A stretch of DNA of 64,000 nt from Pseudomonadota bacterium (GTDB lineage: Bacteria; Pseudomonadota; Gammaproteobacteria; Burkholderiales; Thiobacillaceae): the NCBI GenBank assembly GCA_021820845.1, contig JAKADC010000008.1, positions 90,652 to 154,651 of the forward strand, written 5' to 3'. Numbering within the stretch: position 1 is the stretch's first letter; each line of letters starts with the position of its first letter. Positions 61,799 to 64,000 of the stretch are shown here, in pieces. The notes beneath the pieces were generated by a model. That model was not told where the DNA came from, ran no database searches, and saw only the letters and a program-made list of their open reading frames with translations. Both the position numbers and the translations under genes were made by a program.

Positions 61799-62902
61799 TC
61801 AGTTTCCCGGTTTCTGGAAAACGGGCTTGACCACCGTACCCGGCCTGGCCTTCTGCACGCCGTCCACGATCAGGGTCTCGCCGCCCTTGAGGCCGTCTTC
61901 GATGACGAAATTGGTTCCCGACATCTCGCCGACCTTCACAGGGCGAGGCGCCACCTTGTTGTCCGGCCCCACCAGCAGCACGAACTGGTTCTGCGGCCCG
62001 GACATGACCGCGCGCTGGGGCACGGTGATCACGTTTTCGGCGACGCCCTGGGGCAAGCGGACCCGCACGAAGGTGCCCGGGAGCAGCAGGCGCTGGGGAT
62101 TGGGAAATTCCGCCTTCAGCGTCACGGCGCCGGTGCCGGGATCCACGCTGAGATCGCTGAAGAAGAGCCGGCCCTTGTGCGAATAGGTCTGGCCGTTTTC
62201 CAGGATGAGTTCCACGGTACGGCTTCCGTCGCCCGCCTTCAGGCGGCCCGCAGCGAGTGCGCTCTTGAGGCGCAGCATGTCGGCGTTGGGCTGCGTGAAC
62301 AGCACGTTGACCGGCTCCAGCTGTTCGATGGTGGCGAGCAGGGTCGCGTTGTCGCGACTGGCGAGCGCGCCTTCCGTTACCAGCGTGCGGCCGATGTGCC
62401 CGGAGATGGGCGCGGGCACCGTCGTGTTTTCCAGATCCAGGCGGGCCTGCGCGAGCCGGGCCTGGGACTGCTTCAGCGCGGCGCGCGCCTGGTCCACCTC
62501 CTGCTGGCTCACCGCCTTGATGGGAAGGAGCGACTCCACCCGGGACAGATTGAGCTTGTTCATCTCCACGTCGGCTTCCGCGGCCTGCGCGGCGGTGCGA
62601 TAAGTCCGGTCGTCCAGCCGGAACAGCGGCTGGCCCGCGCGCACCTCGCTGCCTTCGGTGAACAGGCGTTTTTCGACGATGCCGTCGACGCGGGCGCGGA
62701 CCTGAGCAGTGCGCACGGCCTCGACGCGGCCCGGCAATTCCTGCGTCAGCGTGGCCGGTCCGCTGCTTACCTTGATCACCGTCACCTCCGGCGGGGGCAT
62801 CGCGCCCGCGCCGTCGGCGCCGCCCCCCGCGGGCGCATTCTTGCCGCCGGGACCGCATGCGGCGAGCAGCGGCAAAACAAGAAACAGGGTCAAGCGTCTC
62901 AT
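61799..62902 (-). CDS. RND efflux periplasmic adaptor (AcrA/MexA-like)
   Basis: Membrane-fusion protein of the pump, 367 residues. Lipobox LLAAC near residue 15. The lipoyl/hairpin/barrel order is visible: VRARVDGIVEKRLFTEGSEV, a coiled-coil hairpin with KLNLSRVESLLPIKAVSQQEVDQAR, the second lipoyl half TVPAPISGHIGRTLVTEG, and VPQRAVMSGPQNQFVLLV. ATG 62902 overlaps the tetR stop (ATGA) and has AAGGA upstream. Confidence 0.94.
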   Translation of the reverse strand: MRRLTLFLVLPLLAACGPGGKNAPAGGGADGAGAMPPPEVTVIKVSSGPATLTQELPGRVEAVRTAQVRARVDGIVEKRLFTEGSEVRAGQPLFRLDDRTYRTAAQAAEADVEMNKLNLSRVESLLPIKAVSQQEVDQARAALKQSQARLAQARLDLENTTVPAPISGHIGRTLVTEGALASRDNATLLATIEQLEPVNVLFTQPNADMLRLKSALAAGRLKAGDGSRTVELILENGQTYSHKGRLFFSDLSVDPGTGAVTLKAEFPNPQRLLLPGTFVRVRLPQGVAENVITVPQRAVMSGPQNQFVLLVGPDNKVAPRPVKVGEMSGTNFVIEDGLKGGETLIVDGVQKARPGTVVKPVFQKPGN

Positions 62903-63501
62903 GGGGCGTCCTTTTCGGGGGCAAAGGCGCGCAGGAAGCAATCCACTACCCGCGCAGTTTTCGAGGAGTCGAGCAAGTCGGTCTGCAAGTCGATGAGGCC
63001 GCGCAGGCGGTCGAAATCCAACAGCATGGCGGTGAGCATTTCGGCGACAAAGTCCGGATCGTCCTGCCGCAACCGGCCGGCTTCCATGGCGCGCGCCAGA
63101 TACTCGGCCAGGCGCCTGCGCGTTGTCTGCGGCCCTTGACGAAAGAACTGCTTCGCCAGTTCCGGAAAGCGGGGCGCCTCGGCCGCCATGGTGCGGAAGA
63201 TGGAAATGCCGTTGGGTCCGAGCAAACGGGTGCGGTAGGCCTCGCCGAACGCGACGAGCGTCGTCCGCAAATCCTCTCCGCTTTCCAGCGTCACCAGAAC
63301 CGACAGGACGGAATGGCGCACTACCTCGCCGAACAGTTCGTCCTTGCTCTGGAAGTGGTTGTACAGCGTTTGCCGGGCGACCTGCGCGCGCGCGGCGATG
63401 CGGTCGATGCTGACCTGATAGCCTTCTTCTCGAAACGCTTCGCAGGCGGCCTCGAGGAGGCGCTGGCGGGTGCCGTGAGAGGTGTCGACGACGGGAACCA
63501 T
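62899..63501 (-). CDS. TetR-family repressor of the efflux operon
   Basis: A 200-residue regulator. The N-terminal helix-turn-helix is RIAARAQVARQTLYNHFQSKDELF (about residues 35-58). The C-terminal ligand-binding domain is AcrR/RutR-like with no further clue. It is the first gene of the operon and overlaps the adaptor start, so the repressor and pump are probably made from the same transcript, from a promoter next to the dyad at 63521. Confidence 0.9.
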   Translation of the reverse strand: MVPVVDTSHGTRQRLLEAACEAFREEGYQVSIDRIAARAQVARQTLYNHFQSKDELFGEVVRHSVLSVLVTLESGEDLRTTLVAFGEAYRTRLLGPNGISIFRTMAAEAPRFPELAKQFFRQGPQTTRRRLAEYLARAMEAGRLRQDDPDFVAEMLTAMLLDFDRLRGLIDLQTDLLDSSKTARVVDCFLRAFAPEKDAP

Positions 63502-63520
63502 GCCGATCGGTGCAAAAAAG

Positions 63521-63536
63521 TAGACTGGATAGTCTA
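63521..63536. promoter_or_regulatory. Probable TetR operator
   Basis: Perfect dyad TAGACT-GGAT-AGTCTA, 19 bases upstream of the tetR ATG. It is the only such palindrome in the gap and has the size expected for a TetR dimer. Confidence 0.65.
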
Positions 63537-63761
63537 AGCGCCAGTCCGGGGTGCGCGCAAGGGCGGAACGATTCGCTCCCTTTGCGCTGCGTGCGGCGGT
63601 GCCGTTTTTCGCAGGGTCCCTTGAGCCGTCACAGGCGAACGGCCGCCAGACATCCTGGAAGAATCGTACCGAGACAATCGGCGAATCGAGGCGAGGGAAG
63701 GGAGATGCGCGCTTTCCAAAGGTAAGGCCGGCAACAAGAGGCCGATCGGCGCAATGAAACT
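63537..63761. other. Gene-free stretch between tetR and tRNA-Pro
   Basis: No gene or strong structure is visible. Two short frames on opposite strands read as GC-rich noise. Upstream promoter elements of the efflux operon may extend here. Confidence 0.5.
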
Positions 63762-63838
<77 letters not shown>

Positions 63839-63956
63839 AGGCAGATGGCGGGTTCGGCACGGACCGAACCCTGGCTTGAAAAACTACCGGGAAACGTTCA
63901 AGTAAACGTCTTTTTCTAAGCGGTCAAAAACTGCGGTCAACCGCGAAAGCCGCTAA

Positions 63957-63985
63957 TTGTAGCAAAGCTGATTTGGATTTTGAAT
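63957..63985 (-). promoter_or_regulatory. Candidate promoter of tRNA-Pro
   Basis: On the reverse strand TTCAAA and TACAAT are 17 bases apart, about 120 bases before the tRNA. A second possible site, TTGACC with TAGAAA, is closer. The flanking stretch to the end of the window is AT-rich and has no gene. Confidence 0.4.
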
Positions 63986-64000
63986 CAGGCAATGCAGAAA

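Noticed and set aside
58690..61830. 1046-codon open frame antisense to the RND permease
   Set aside because: Shadow of the permease gene; His/Arg/Glu-rich and without family similarity.

Overview
The window is a compact, GC-rich chromosomal segment from a Gram-negative bacterium, most likely a betaproteobacterium of the Thiobacillus/Nitrosomonadales type. This is judged from gene order and protein flavour, not from a search. Pointers are lipid A and BAM genes, RpoS behind surE-pcm-nlpD, the EarP/EF-P pair with an arginine at EF-P position 32, a PEP-CTERM protein, and many ATGA/GTGA stop-start overlaps. Nearly all of it is core genome; no prophage, insertion sequence or CRISPR array is visible.

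Layout. 1-7052: envelope operon rseP(end)-bamA-skp-lpxD-fabZ-lpxA-lpxB-rnhB. 7065-11186: CopD-like membrane protein, thioredoxin-like protein, cation exchanger, PEP-CTERM metalloprotease-like protein, FemAB/GNAT-like protein. 11213-18588: sucCD, paiB-like, nadE, glnB, bamD (reverse), rluD, pgeF. 18762-20490 (reverse): nadC, a GNAT gene and a stub of a periplasmic ATP-dependent DNA ligase. 20611-28901: clpB, then tamA-tamB. 29076-33058: surE-pcm-nlpD-rpoS-yrfG. 33067-33804: a gene-free, roughly 740-bp nested inverted repeat. 33821-40404: Mth938-like gene (reverse), then alaA-hom-thrC, a uracil-DNA-glycosylase-like gene, a GST and msrA. 40494-42302: TonB-like gene and a lower-GC patch with an unrecognised protein. 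42303-46136 (reverse): rluE-nudJ-mnmA-glnS. 46207-50150: icd, cspA (reverse), psiF, earP, efp. 50253-53881: dnaE and a probable small RNA. 53909-63501 (reverse): acyP, metG, DUF924, CDGSH protein, and a tetR-adaptor-RND permease-outer membrane factor efflux operon. 63762-63838: tRNA-Pro(CGG).

How it fits together. Three blocks serve the outer membrane: BAM (bamA, bamD, skp), TAM (tamA, tamB) and lipid A synthesis (lpxD/A/B with fabZ). A second theme is translation and repair of proteins: earP-efp, glnS, metG, mnmA, rluD/rluE, pcm, msrA, clpB. The efflux operon is headed by its own repressor gene, with a perfect dyad just upstream.

Items most worth a second look: the ligase gene reduced in frame to a signal peptide plus OB fold; the giant palindrome whose two ends keep perfect small hairpins by compensating changes; a short CCTCC-rich RNA behind dnaE with its own promoter and terminator; and the low-GC patch upstream of the TonB-like gene.
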